Source: JADLCX01 sp964630785 (lineage in GTDB: Bacteria > Planctomycetota > Phycisphaerae > Phycisphaerales > UBA1924). Taken from it: a stretch of 64,000 bases of DNA. The notes under the pieces were generated by a model. It saw only the letters and a list, made by a program, of their open reading frames with translations. It ran no database searches and was not told the origin of the DNA. Positions 18,913 to 26,980 of the stretch are shown piece after piece. The DNA lies in NCBI GenBank assembly GCA_964630785.1, contig CAZVZG010000008.1, positions 1-64,000 on the forward strand. Reading direction: 5' to 3'. Made by a program: the position numbers and the translations under genes. Numbering within the stretch: the stretch's first letter is position 1; every line of letters begins with the position of its first letter.

Positions 18913-20226
18913 TCAAGGCTCGACGGTCGGTGCCGGAAGGGACGACGGGGGCGTGGACTGGGGCACGGGCCTCACCGGTGTGACCGCTCCGGGGCCTGGC
19001 GCAGCCGGTGCGACCGGCTTGGCCTCCGGCTCCTTGACCTCTTCGCTCAGTTTTTTGGCGAAGGCCGCGGACTTGTAGGTGAACGGCGAGAAGGCCCATC
19101 CGCCCCACTTGGCGTTGAGTTCGTCCACTTCCTTCTTGACCTCGTCGGCCGTGCGCTTCGGCTTGGCGGCGTCGCCCTCGCCCTCTTTGTAGGGGTCCGG
19201 GTCCGCCGAGGCCGTGAGCTTCCACCACCAGCGATCGTGCTGGTTGGTTGTGTCAATGTGCACGATCAGCCCGTCCCAGGTGCGGACGTCCACCGTCGAC
19301 CCCGGCTTGCCGGCGTTGCCATCGGCGCCGGCACCGGCGAAGTCGATCTCGTTCGCCTTGTTCACGTCCTCGAACGAGGCCTTCACAAGCCCGGAGACCA
19401 GCGTCTCGGGCAGGCCCGGCTCCTTGAGCACCTTGTTCGCGGGCAGGTTCTCCACCGCGAACGAACCCTCGCCGGGTTTGGCCCGCGCGACCACGATCTT
19501 GTCCGCGTCCGCGTTCTCATGCGGCGTCACCGTCACGCTCCGCACGCGGTCGCGGGCGACGTCGGCGAACTCGTTGTTGACCCAACTCTGCGCATCTCGC
19601 GGCACGTCGAGTTTGCCCGAGGCGAAGTAGCTCACGGGGTTGCCCGGCTTGCGCAAATACACGCCCTCGGCGCCCGACTGGCCCCACTTGGTGTTGCCCA
19701 CGATCGCGGACGCCACCACCGCGCCCGACTTGTCCGTCAGCGTCAACTGCATTGCCTGTGAGGCTGCGGCCTCCGGCGCCTCGGGCGAGGCCGGTGGTTT
19801 GGCGTCGTCCCCCGCCTTCGGCGCGGGCTTTGTCCCGACGTCTTCCACACCGATGGCTTTGTAGAGGTCCGGTCGCGACGTGCGCTCGCTCCAGTCTCTG
19901 AGCGAGACCAGCTCAAAGAGCGTCTGTCGCACCTTGCCCGGGTCTGCCGGATAGCCCGACCTCTCCTTGACCCGCCATTGCCCGTCTACGAGGTCCACGT
20001 GGGTCTCGCCCGCTGCGGTCTTGACGGTGATCCCCGTCACGTCGTTCGCTTTGGATGCCAGATCACCGAGCACCGGCGAAGCGACCGGCATGCCCGCGGC
20101 AGGCGTCGCCGCGGGCGTGTCTCCATCGCTCGCCGCCTTGTTTGACCGGAGCGCGACGACGGCCGCCACAACCGCGATCGCGGCCGCCACGGCGAGAATC
20201 GTGAGGTTCTTGCTGTTCATGGTCAT
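18913..20226 (-). CDS. DUF4340 domain protein of a gld-type ABC system
   Basis: 437 residues with one N-terminal membrane segment, then a large extracytoplasmic domain with the DUF4340 pattern: LASKANDVTGITVKTAAGETHVDLVDGQWRVKER, followed by VRQTLFELVSLRDWSERT. Such proteins typically end gld-type ABC operons, as here. Proline/lysine-rich insertions are present. It lies 27 bp after the GldG-like gene. ATG at 20226 is preceded by a GGGGAAA Shine-Dalgarno; ATG 20220 is the alternative. The substrate of these systems is unknown outside gliding bacteria. Confidence 0.82.
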   Translation of the reverse strand: MTMNSKNLTILAVAAAIAVVAAVVALRSNKAASDGDTPAATPAAGMPVASPVLGDLASKANDVTGITVKTAAGETHVDLVDGQWRVKERSGYPADPGKVRQTLFELVSLRDWSERTSRPDLYKAIGVEDVGTKPAPKAGDDAKPPASPEAPEAAASQAMQLTLTDKSGAVVASAIVGNTKWGQSGAEGVYLRKPGNPVSYFASGKLDVPRDAQSWVNNEFADVARDRVRSVTVTPHENADADKIVVARAKPGEGSFAVENLPANKVLKEPGLPETLVSGLVKASFEDVNKANEIDFAGAGADGNAGKPGSTVDVRTWDGLIVHIDTTNQHDRWWWKLTASADPDPYKEGEGDAAKPKRTADEVKKEVDELNAKWGGWAFSPFTYKSAAFAKKLSEEVKEPEAKPVAPAAPGPGAVTPVRPVPQSTPPSSLPAPTVEP

Positions 20227-20253
20227 TTTCCCCACCCCGCTCATCCCGACGGC

Positions 20254-22212
20254 TCAACTCCCCGCCCCGGGCTTCATCCGGTCACGCTTCCGCCGACCGA
20301 TGCGGAACGCGCTCAGCCCCAGCGCCGCGACGGCCACCGCGCCCGGCATGATCGCCATGTTGGCGAGTTTGAGCTTCGTGCCCATGCGTTCGATGTCCTT
20401 GCGCAGGTCGTGCTGCACGCTGCGCAGCTCCTTGCGGGTGTCCACCATCTGCACGCGGAACTTGGCGACCTCGGCCTCCTGCTCCGGGCTCAGCAGCAGG
20501 TTCGAGTCTCCGCCGGGCTGCTTCTGCTGCAGCGACGCGATCTTCTGCTCGGTCTCGTGAAGCGTCTTCTGCAGGTCCTGGGCCTTCTGTTGGTATTTCT
20601 GCTCCGCGTCGCGCTGGATCGCCTCGACCGTCACGAAGGGCCGGGCGAAGCTGCCGCGGGCACGAAGCGACATGAGGTCGCTGGAGCCCCCGAGATTGTC
20701 CAGTGCGCCCGTGACGAAGTCGCCGTTGTCGCTGATCTTGGTGTACCCGAGGCTCACCTGGCCGAACAGCCGCTGTTCCTGCACCCAGAAGCGATCGGCG
20801 AGCATATCGCAGTCCGCGACCACGACCACGTTGATCGGCCCCTTGCTCTCGGCCAGGTGCGCCGCCTTCGCGGTCTCCGAAGCGGGCTTGTCGGACGGCT
20901 TGTTCGGGTCTGTCGGCGCCGGTGGGGAGGCGGGGGGCGGGCCGTCGGGGAACGCCGATTTCACCTTGCCGGTGACCCTTGCGGCCAGCGTCAGCTCCAC
21001 ACCATCGGACTTGAAATCGGCGAGCAGCGCCTTGGGGTCGGGAATGAACGAGACCTTCGAGGCCTCGATCTCCATCGAGTTCTTGCTCGTGTGCACCAGC
21101 GGCTGGAACGTGGTCGTCGCGCCCTTGGCGGCCCTCAGCACGCCCGCGGTCGCGAGGATCATCGGGTTGTTCAGGCTGCCCGTCACCGGGTCGGCATCGC
21201 TGCGGGCGTCCTTGCCCAGTTGCATCCAGGCGATGTAGTCGACCGCCTCGGGACGGCCCTGGCTGCCGACGCCCACGCGGAGAGCGTTGTCCCGGTCGGT
21301 CGCGATTTTGCCCGCGTCCATCTCCACGCCCCAGGCGCTGAGCAGCGTGTTGAGTTCGGACGACTTGGGCATGTTCATCGCCTGCATCGGGTTCATGCCC
21401 GGGGGCACGTCCTGGTCGCACAGCGGATCGACGAACACGAGCAGGCGCCCGCCGCGCATCACGAACTGATCGATCGCGTACTGGGTCTCCCTGGACATGC
21501 TCTTGGGATGCACGACCATGAGCACGTTCACGTCGCCGGGGATCTCCTTGGCTGAGTTCTCGATGCTCTTGACCGTGAACAGGTCGTTCATCTGCGCGTA
21601 GATTTGCCACGGCGGCGCACCCTGGCCCCCCATCGGGTTTGACTGCATCCCCGCCAGCGGGAGCCAGCTCATGAGCCCGACCGTCTTCTTCTCGGGGTTG
21701 GAGAGCAGGTAGACCAGGCGCGTCACGTCGTATTCGAGAAAGTTCTCCTTGGACGGGTCGAAGAACCGGATCGTCTGCTGCTGGTCGGTGCTGTTGACAC
21801 CGACGAGGCCGAAGTAGAACCGCTCGCCCGCCCGCCCCGTCGGCACGCCCACCAGCCCGGCCTGCACGGCCATGTCCTCGGCGTCGGAGAACGGCTCCGG
21901 GTTCACGACGTCGAGCTTGATCTTTCCGCCGGACGCCCGCTCCAACTCGGTGAGCATCTCCCGTACGCGGCTCTGGTACGCCTTGAACTGCGGCACGTCG
22001 TTGGCCGTTTTTTCCGAGTAGTACAGCGTGAGCCGGATCGGCTCGGGCAGCTTGCGCGCGATGGCGAGCGCGCCGGGGCTGAGCGTGTACAGGTGACCCT
22101 CGGTCAGGTCGATCCGGGCCCCGCGCACGGCCGCGGTGCTGGCGATGTTCACCGCGAAGAAGAGCACCACGGCGATGAGCAGGGCGAGGATGGAAACCAG
22201 TCCTTTGTTCAT
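20254..22212 (-). CDS. GldG-like ABC transporter auxiliary membrane protein
   Basis: 652 residues. N-terminal membrane helix (about 5-28), then the ABC-auxiliary domain typical of GldG: ARIDLTEGHLYTLSPGALAIARKLPEPIRLTLYYSEKTA. The central part has FRFDPSKENFLEYDVTRLVYLL and VLMVVHPKSMSRETQYAIDQFVMRGGRLLVFVDP, as in that family. A coiled coil (about 545-600) and a C-terminal membrane helix (about 620-640) end it. Third gene of the ABC operon. A proline-rich stretch near residue 430 is low-complexity. Confidence 0.88.
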   Translation of the reverse strand: MNKGLVSILALLIAVVLFFAVNIASTAAVRGARIDLTEGHLYTLSPGALAIARKLPEPIRLTLYYSEKTANDVPQFKAYQSRVREMLTELERASGGKIKLDVVNPEPFSDAEDMAVQAGLVGVPTGRAGERFYFGLVGVNSTDQQQTIRFFDPSKENFLEYDVTRLVYLLSNPEKKTVGLMSWLPLAGMQSNPMGGQGAPPWQIYAQMNDLFTVKSIENSAKEIPGDVNVLMVVHPKSMSRETQYAIDQFVMRGGRLLVFVDPLCDQDVPPGMNPMQAMNMPKSSELNTLLSAWGVEMDAGKIATDRDNALRVGVGSQGRPEAVDYIAWMQLGKDARSDADPVTGSLNNPMILATAGVLRAAKGATTTFQPLVHTSKNSMEIEASKVSFIPDPKALLADFKSDGVELTLAARVTGKVKSAFPDGPPPASPPAPTDPNKPSDKPASETAKAAHLAESKGPINVVVVADCDMLADRFWVQEQRLFGQVSLGYTKISDNGDFVTGALDNLGGSSDLMSLRARGSFARPFVTVEAIQRDAEQKYQQKAQDLQKTLHETEQKIASLQQKQPGGDSNLLLSPEQEAEVAKFRVQMVDTRKELRSVQHDLRKDIERMGTKLKLANMAIMPGAVAVAALGLSAFRIGRRKRDRMKPGAGS

Positions 22213-22329
22213 GTCTTCGATCCGATCAGTTCACCACGGGGTTCACCCGCGGGGCGACGCCAACCAAGCCGTTCACGCCGTTCATGCGGTTCTCACGCCC
22301 ATGCGCTCCCCGTGGCGGCCGCCACCATG

Positions 22330-23076
22330 TCACCCCGCCTTCTTCGCCTCCACCATCACGGCCGTGGCGAACAGGCACACGAGGATCAGCGAGCCGAAGA
22401 ACACCAGGTCGCGCAGGTCGATCACGCCCTTGGAAATGGAGTCGAACCGGTTGAAGAACGAGAAGCCCGAGATCGCGTCCACCACCGCCTGCGGGGCCCA
22501 GCCGCTGAAGAAATCGGTCACCGCCGGGAAGCCCGCCAGCAGGAACGCCAGGCACAGCACCACCGTGCCCACGAAGGCGATCACCTGGTTGCGGGTCAGG
22601 CTCGACACGAACGAGCCGATCGCCAGGAAACCGCCCGCCATGAGGAAACTCCCCACGTACGCCGCGAGGATGACTCCGTTGTCCGGGTCGCCCAGGTAGT
22701 TGACGGTGATCCACATGGGGAACGTGAGCGCCAGCGCGATGCCGCAGAACGCCCACGCCGCGAGGAACTTGCCCGCCACCGCCACCGGCAGCGGGATCGG
22801 CAGCGTAAGCAGGAGCTCGAGCGTGCCCTGCTTGCGCTCCTCGGCCCACAGCCTCATGCTCACCGCGGGCACCAGGAACAGGTAGAGCCAGGGGTGGAAG
22901 TTGAAGAACGGCTGCAGGTCGGCCTGCCCTCGCTCGTAGAAGTTTCCGAGCTGGAACGTGAACACCCCCGTGAGCAGGAGGAAGATCACGATGAATACGT
23001 ACGCCACCGGGGTGTAGAAGTACCCTCCCAGCTCGCGCTTGAACACCGCCCACAGCCGGTGCATCGATGCACTCAC
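22330..23076 (-). CDS. ABC-2 type transporter permease, GldF-like
   Basis: 248 residues with six predicted membrane helices. The ABC-2 permease signature is visible: VFKRELGGYFYTPVAYVFI, then EERKQGTLELLLTLPIP. It forms the channel with the ATPase encoded immediately upstream. The start is a GTG that overlaps the ATPase stop (GTGA at 23073-23076), so translation is coupled. There is a 117-bp gap before the GldG-like gene. Confidence 0.9.
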   Translation of the reverse strand: MSASMHRLWAVFKRELGGYFYTPVAYVFIVIFLLLTGVFTFQLGNFYERGQADLQPFFNFHPWLYLFLVPAVSMRLWAEERKQGTLELLLTLPIPLPVAVAGKFLAAWAFCGIALALTFPMWITVNYLGDPDNGVILAAYVGSFLMAGGFLAIGSFVSSLTRNQVIAFVGTVVLCLAFLLAGFPAVTDFFSGWAPQAVVDAISGFSFFNRFDSISKGVIDLRDLVFFGSLILVCLFATAVMVEAKKAG

Positions 23077-24071
23077 GCGCGTGCCTCCTCTCCGGCCCGC
23101 GCGGCCGTCCCCGCACCCGCAACGCCCCCGACGCCGCCGCCCGTGATCGCCCTGAACACCTCGTCGAGCCGGCCCGGCTCGACGTGGAGCTCATCAACGG
23201 GCCACCCGCGCCCGCGCACGTGCTCGCTCACGCGCGTCACGATCGGGTCCGGCCCCTTGGGGAAGACCATCAGCGAGACGTGCCCGTTCTCTGAGCCCAT
23301 CAACTCGACGCTCGACACGCCCGCGACCCGGCCCAGGTCGCCCTTGGCCGCGTCGGCGTCGAACCCGGCCGATCGCACCTTGACGTTCACCGCGTTATGG
23401 AAGCGAGATCGGGCCCGCAGATCGGCCGGCGTGCCGTCGGCCACGATCCGACCGCGGGCGATGATCACCGCCCGCGTGCACACGGCCTCGACCTCTTCCA
23501 GGATGTGTGTGCTGAGCACGATCGCCTTGTTCGGCGCCATCCGGTTGATCAGCGTCCGCACCTCGAACTTCTGGTTGGGGTCGAGGCCGTCGGTCGGCTC
23601 GTCCATCACCAGCACGTCGGGGTCGTGCAGGATCGCCTGGGCCAGGCCGACGCGGCGTTTGTACCCCTTGCTGAGCGTGTCGATCGTTTGCCGCATCACC
23701 CCCTCCAGGTGCACCAGCGAGGCGACTTCCTCGATCCTCGCCCGGCGTTTGTCCCGTGGGATCCGGCGCACCTGGGCGATGAACTTCAGGAACTCCCACG
23801 GGGTCATGTCCGGGTACGCCGGGGCGCCCTCGGGCAGGTAGCCGATCTTCTCCTTCACAGCGATCGGATCCTGCGAGACGTCGTGGCCGCAGACGCGCGC
23901 GGTCCCCGCCGTGGGGCTCAGGAAGCCCGTGAGCATCTTCATCGTGGTGGACTTGCCGGCCCCATTGGGGCCCAGAAAGCCCAGAACCTCGCCGCGCTTG
24001 ACGGTGAAACTGACCCCGTCGACGGCCGTGAACGCCCCGAACTGCTTCACCAGACCTTGGATCTCAATCAT
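23073..24071 (-). CDS. ABC transporter ATP-binding protein, GldA-like
   Basis: 332 residues. Walker A GPNGAGKST (about 38-46), signature LSKGYKRRVGLAQA, Walker B VLVMDEPTDGLDP and H-loop STHILEE. The C-terminal 100 residues are a regulatory extension of the kind found in GldA/NatA-like ATPases. First gene of a four-gene operon (ATPase, permease, GldG-like, DUF4340). Start chosen at ATG 24071, which has GAGGG 6 nt upstream; the frame is open from 24128. Confidence 0.92.
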   Translation of the reverse strand: MIEIQGLVKQFGAFTAVDGVSFTVKRGEVLGFLGPNGAGKSTTMKMLTGFLSPTAGTARVCGHDVSQDPIAVKEKIGYLPEGAPAYPDMTPWEFLKFIAQVRRIPRDKRRARIEEVASLVHLEGVMRQTIDTLSKGYKRRVGLAQAILHDPDVLVMDEPTDGLDPNQKFEVRTLINRMAPNKAIVLSTHILEEVEAVCTRAVIIARGRIVADGTPADLRARSRFHNAVNVKVRSAGFDADAAKGDLGRVAGVSSVELMGSENGHVSLMVFPKGPDPIVTRVSEHVRGRGWPVDELHVEPGRLDEVFRAITGGGVGGVAGAGTAARAGEEARA

Positions 24072-24209
24072 GCCAACCCTCGTCAAGCGGCACGAACAGA
24101 AGACGCTCGACCCGTACATTCCCGTCACGGGCCGGCGCGCTCGGCACGCCGGGCCGAGTCCTGAGTGTTGCGGGCCTTCGGGGTCCCGTCAACGCGGCCC
24201 GGCCCGAGG

Positions 24210-24215
24210 TACCCT
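24210..24215 (+). promoter_or_regulatory. TANNNT -10 of hutG (TACCCT)
   Basis: Ends 6 nt before the in-frame GTG at 24222; no Shine-Dalgarno. Confidence 0.5.
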
Positions 24216-24221
24216 GATCCC

Positions 24222-25178
24222 GTGATCCCCCACCTCGCCCCCCCCATCTGGCCCGAATCGCTCCCCCGCGCCGGCGGGATGGCCGCGAGCATTGTCCGAA
24301 ACGCCCCCGAACTCACCGAGGACCGGGCCGCGCAGGCCACCATGGCCAAGTGCCGGGTCGCGCTCATCGGCCTGCCCGACGACACGGGCGTCGCGCTCAA
24401 CCACGGGCGGCCGGGGGCCCGCCGGGGGCCGGGCGCGTTCCGCGCCGCGCTGCACCGCTACGGCGTGGCGATGCCGCTCGACGAGCCGGGCGACAGCCGC
24501 GCCTACCCGCGCGTCTTCGACGCGGGCGACGTCGTGCTCGGCGGCGACATCCACGAGACCCACGACCGCGTTTCCGAAGTCGCCGGGGCCCTGATCGCCC
24601 GCGGGCTCTTCCCGATCGCCATCGGCGGGGGCCACGACCTGACCTTCGCCTTCGTTCGCGGCGTGGCCCGCGCCCTGGGCGGGGGCCCGATGGCGGGGGC
24701 CTCGATCGACGCCCACCTGGACGTCCGCGCGGAGGTCGGCTCGGGCATGCCCATGCGGTCGCTGCTCGAAGGGGGCTTCATCACCCGGCCCCGCTGCGTC
24801 GGGCTCAACCCGCTGGTCACGCTGCACGAGCACGCGGAGTATTTTCGCGCCCGCGGGGGCGTCATTCACCTCGCACCGCCGCCGCCGCAAGAGTTGTTCG
24901 AGCAGGGCCCGCCCGCGTTCCTCACGCTCGACATGGACGCGTTCGACGCGGCGCACTGCCCGGGCGTGAGCGCGGTGAACCCGTGCGGCCTGTCGCCGCG
25001 CGAGGTCGAACCGCTGGTCCGGGCCGCCGGGCGCAACCCCGACGTCCGCTGCTTTGACATCATGGAACTCAACCCGGACGCGGACCCGTCCGAGCGGAGC
25101 GCGCGGCTGGCGGTGCACATGTTCCTCACGTTCCTGCGGGCCCTGGGCGAGCGGCCGGCGCCCGGGGGGGAGGTCTAG
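24222..25178 (+). CDS. hutG: Formimidoylglutamase (arginase family)
   Basis: Hydrolyses N-formimidoyl-glutamate to glutamate and formamide, the last step of histidine degradation. About 318 residues. The ureohydrolase metal motifs are AIGGGHD, DAHLDVR and LDMDAFDAAHCPG. The last is S-x-D-x-D-x-x-D in most arginases, and the middle is slightly degenerate here. The hut role rather than arginase or agmatinase is inferred mainly from the next gene, hutI, 3 bp downstream. The frame is open from 24165. GTG 24222 is chosen because TACCCT ends 6 nt before it. Confidence 0.8.
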   Translation: MIPHLAPPIWPESLPRAGGMAASIVRNAPELTEDRAAQATMAKCRVALIGLPDDTGVALNHGRPGARRGPGAFRAALHRYGVAMPLDEPGDSRAYPRVFDAGDVVLGGDIHETHDRVSEVAGALIARGLFPIAIGGGHDLTFAFVRGVARALGGGPMAGASIDAHLDVRAEVGSGMPMRSLLEGGFITRPRCVGLNPLVTLHEHAEYFRARGGVIHLAPPPPQELFEQGPPAFLTLDMDAFDAAHCPGVSAVNPCGLSPREVEPLVRAAGRNPDVRCFDIMELNPDADPSERSARLAVHMFLTFLRALGERPAPGGEV

Positions 25179-25181
25179 ACC

Positions 25182-26450
25182 GTGAGCCTGGCGATCATCA
25201 ACGCACGCGTCCTCACGCTCACGGGCGGCGAGCCCCCCGTCGTTCTGCCGCGCGCGTCCGTGCTGATCGAGGGTGAGCGCGTCGCGCTGGTCGCCGGGGG
25301 CGACGCGGGCGCGGAGCGGGCCCTCGCCGCGCGCCCGTCTGCCGATCACACCATCGACGCCCGCGGGCGCGTGCTTCTGCCCGGGTTCGTGGACTGTCAC
25401 ACGCACGCCTGCTGGGCGGGCGACAGGCTCGATGAATGGGAGCTCAAGCTTCGGGGGACGTCCTACCTCGACATCCTCTCGTCCGGCGGCGGCATCATGT
25501 CCACGGTCCGCGCCGTCCGGGCCGCTTCTCAGGAGCAGCTCACCCGAACGCTCCTCACCCGCCTCAACATCTTGCTCGCCTGCGGATCGACGACCATCGA
25601 GGTCAAGAGCGGGTACGGCCTCACGCCCGAACATGAGTTGAAAATGCTCCGCGCGGTCCGGGCCGCGGCCGCTTCCTTCGACGGCACGCTCGTCCCCACG
25701 GCCCTGCTCGGCCACGCGCTCGACGCGGCCTCGGTCCCACCGCCGTTCCCGCAAACCCCGGACGGCTACGCCGACTGGACCATCGACCAATCCCTGCCCG
25801 CGGTGAGCGCGGAGTTCTCCGGCATCGCCGTCGACGCCTTCTGTGAGCAGGGCGCATGGTCATTGGCCCAGTGCCTGCGCCTCTTCGACGCCGCGAAGCG
25901 GCGCGGCCACCCCATCCGCGTCCACGCCGACCAGTTCAACGCGTTGGGCATGGTCGAGGCGGCGGCCCGGCTCGGCGCGGTGAGCGTCGACCACCTCGAA
26001 GCCAGCGGCCCGGCCCAGATCGCCGCGCTCGCCGCCGCCGAGCGCACCTCCGGCGTGATCCTGCCCGTCTGCGGCCTGCACGTGGACGGACGCTACGCGC
26101 CCGGGCGTCCGCTGATCGACGCGCTCGGCCCCGAACGCCTGTGCATCGCGACCAACTTCAACCCGGGTTCGGCCCCCTGCCCGAGCATCCCGACGGCGAT
26201 CGCCCTGGCGGTGCGCTTCTGCGGGCTCACGCCGCACGAGGCTATCGCGGCGGCCACGCGCAACCCGGCCCGGATGCTCGGCTTCACCGACCGCGGCACG
26301 ATCGCCCCCGGCCAGCGGGCCGACCTGCTGCTCCTGCGGCACACCGACGAACGCTCGCTCGCGTACGAACTCGGCGACAACCCCGTGGACGCGGTGGTCT
26401 GCGCCGGCCGAATGGTCGCGCGATCCGCCGCGGATGGGTGGCCTGAATAA
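25182..26450 (+). CDS. hutI: Imidazolonepropionase
   Basis: Zinc amidohydrolase that opens imidazolone-5-propionate to N-formimidoyl-glutamate in histidine catabolism. 422 residues, normal length. Metal motif DCHTHACWAGDR (H73, H75), GGGIMSTVRAVR, TTIEVKSGYGL, HADQFNALGMVEAAA, SVDHLEASG and NFNPGSAPCPSIP are all family hallmarks. GTG start with GGAGG upstream, 3 bp after hutG, so the two are co-transcribed. A repeat array begins 4 bp after the stop. Confidence 0.95.
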   Translation: MSLAIINARVLTLTGGEPPVVLPRASVLIEGERVALVAGGDAGAERALAARPSADHTIDARGRVLLPGFVDCHTHACWAGDRLDEWELKLRGTSYLDILSSGGGIMSTVRAVRAASQEQLTRTLLTRLNILLACGSTTIEVKSGYGLTPEHELKMLRAVRAAAASFDGTLVPTALLGHALDAASVPPPFPQTPDGYADWTIDQSLPAVSAEFSGIAVDAFCEQGAWSLAQCLRLFDAAKRRGHPIRVHADQFNALGMVEAAARLGAVSVDHLEASGPAQIAALAAAERTSGVILPVCGLHVDGRYAPGRPLIDALGPERLCIATNFNPGSAPCPSIPTAIALAVRFCGLTPHEAIAAATRNPARMLGFTDRGTIAPGQRADLLLLRHTDERSLAYELGDNPVDAVVCAGRMVARSAADGWPE

Positions 26451-26454
26451 GCGC

Positions 26455-26486
26455 GGCCACGGATGAACACGGATTTGCACGGATGG
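26455..26486. repeat. Tandem decamer repeat, left arm (region A)
   Basis: GGCCACGGATGAACACGGAT then further CACGGATG units, directly after the hutI stop. It is the inverse of the array at 26818-26855. Confidence 0.8.
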
Positions 26487-26640
26487 GATGAAAGGAGCCG
26501 ATCGCGTGAGGGATCGATCGGGGCGTTATCCGCCGCGCGTGGGAAGTCAGAATAAAAACGGCCGCGAATGGACGCGGATTGGGTTGTGTTGGGGCGGTAA
26601 CGACTTTCGGACGCTTGGAGTGACTCTTCAGGGTCTACAT

Positions 26641-26745
26641 TTCACTCCATCGTGAAGGCCATTTGCTCCTCCGTGCAGACCTTTTACTCCATCGTGAAGG
26701 CCTTTGAGAGCATCGTGCAGACCTTTGACTCCATCCTGTAGACCC
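26641..26745. repeat. 21-bp minisatellite, five units
   Basis: Five diverged 21-nt units whose core is TCCATCGTGAAGGCC or TCCGTGCAGACC. The array is bounded by a 9-bp inverted pair, GGGTCTACA at 26631-26639 and TGTAGACCC at 26737-26745. Read on the minus strand, the units give a GLHDGVK heptad, but no start, Shine-Dalgarno or conserved frame supports a protein. Confidence 0.8.
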
Positions 26746-26817
26746 CGAAGGGCTCCGCCTCGCCCCCGCGACGCGCAAGAACCGCCCCGAACATCCCCCG
26801 CTCTGCACACACGCTTC

Positions 26818-26930
26818 CAATCCGTGTTCCATCCGTGTTCATCCGTGGCCAATCCATTCCCCCGGCCCGTCGCCGCAATCACCGCCGCTCACCGGCTCAG
26901 ATCCGCGTTGATCCGCGTTCATCCGCGGCC
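26818..26930. repeat. Tandem decamer repeats, right arms (region A)
   Basis: Two clusters: 26818-26855 (ATCCGTGTTCATCCGTGGCC type) and 26900-26930 (ATCCGCGTTCATCCGCGGCC type). Both are the inverse of the left arm at 26455. Confidence 0.8.
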
Positions 26931-26968
26931 GCCTGCATCCCGACCGACCGCTCGCGCGGTCGGCTCTC

Positions 26969-26974
26969 TATGCT
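26969..26974 (+). promoter_or_regulatory. TANNNT -10 of the M28 peptidase gene (TATGCT)
   Basis: Ends 6 nt before ATG 26981; no Shine-Dalgarno. An inverted pair CCGACCG / CGGTCGG lies just upstream (26944-26963). Confidence 0.5.
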
Positions 26975-26980
26975 CTGTTC

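Larger units (their letters stand above)
26451..26980. other. 530-bp repeat-rich intergenic region
   Basis: No gene. It is framed by tandem decamers of the ATCCGTGTTC type, in one orientation near 26455-26486 and the other near 26818-26855 and 26900-26930. It also holds a 21-bp minisatellite (26641-26745), an inverted pair near 26944-26963 (CCGACCG / CGGTCGG) and the TATGCT promoter of the next gene. Confidence 0.8.

Noticed and set aside
24222..25178. Arginase or agmatinase instead of formimidoylglutamase
   Set aside because: The ureohydrolase motifs alone allow it, but the immediate hutI neighbour and hutU nearby favour the hut role.
26641..26745. Possible CRISPR array
   Set aside because: Units are 21 bp, abut each other without spacers and are diverged; no cas genes.
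26628..26882. Small minus-strand protein with GLHDGVK repeats
   Set aside because: No start signal, no conserved ends; the frame merely follows a 21-bp repeat.
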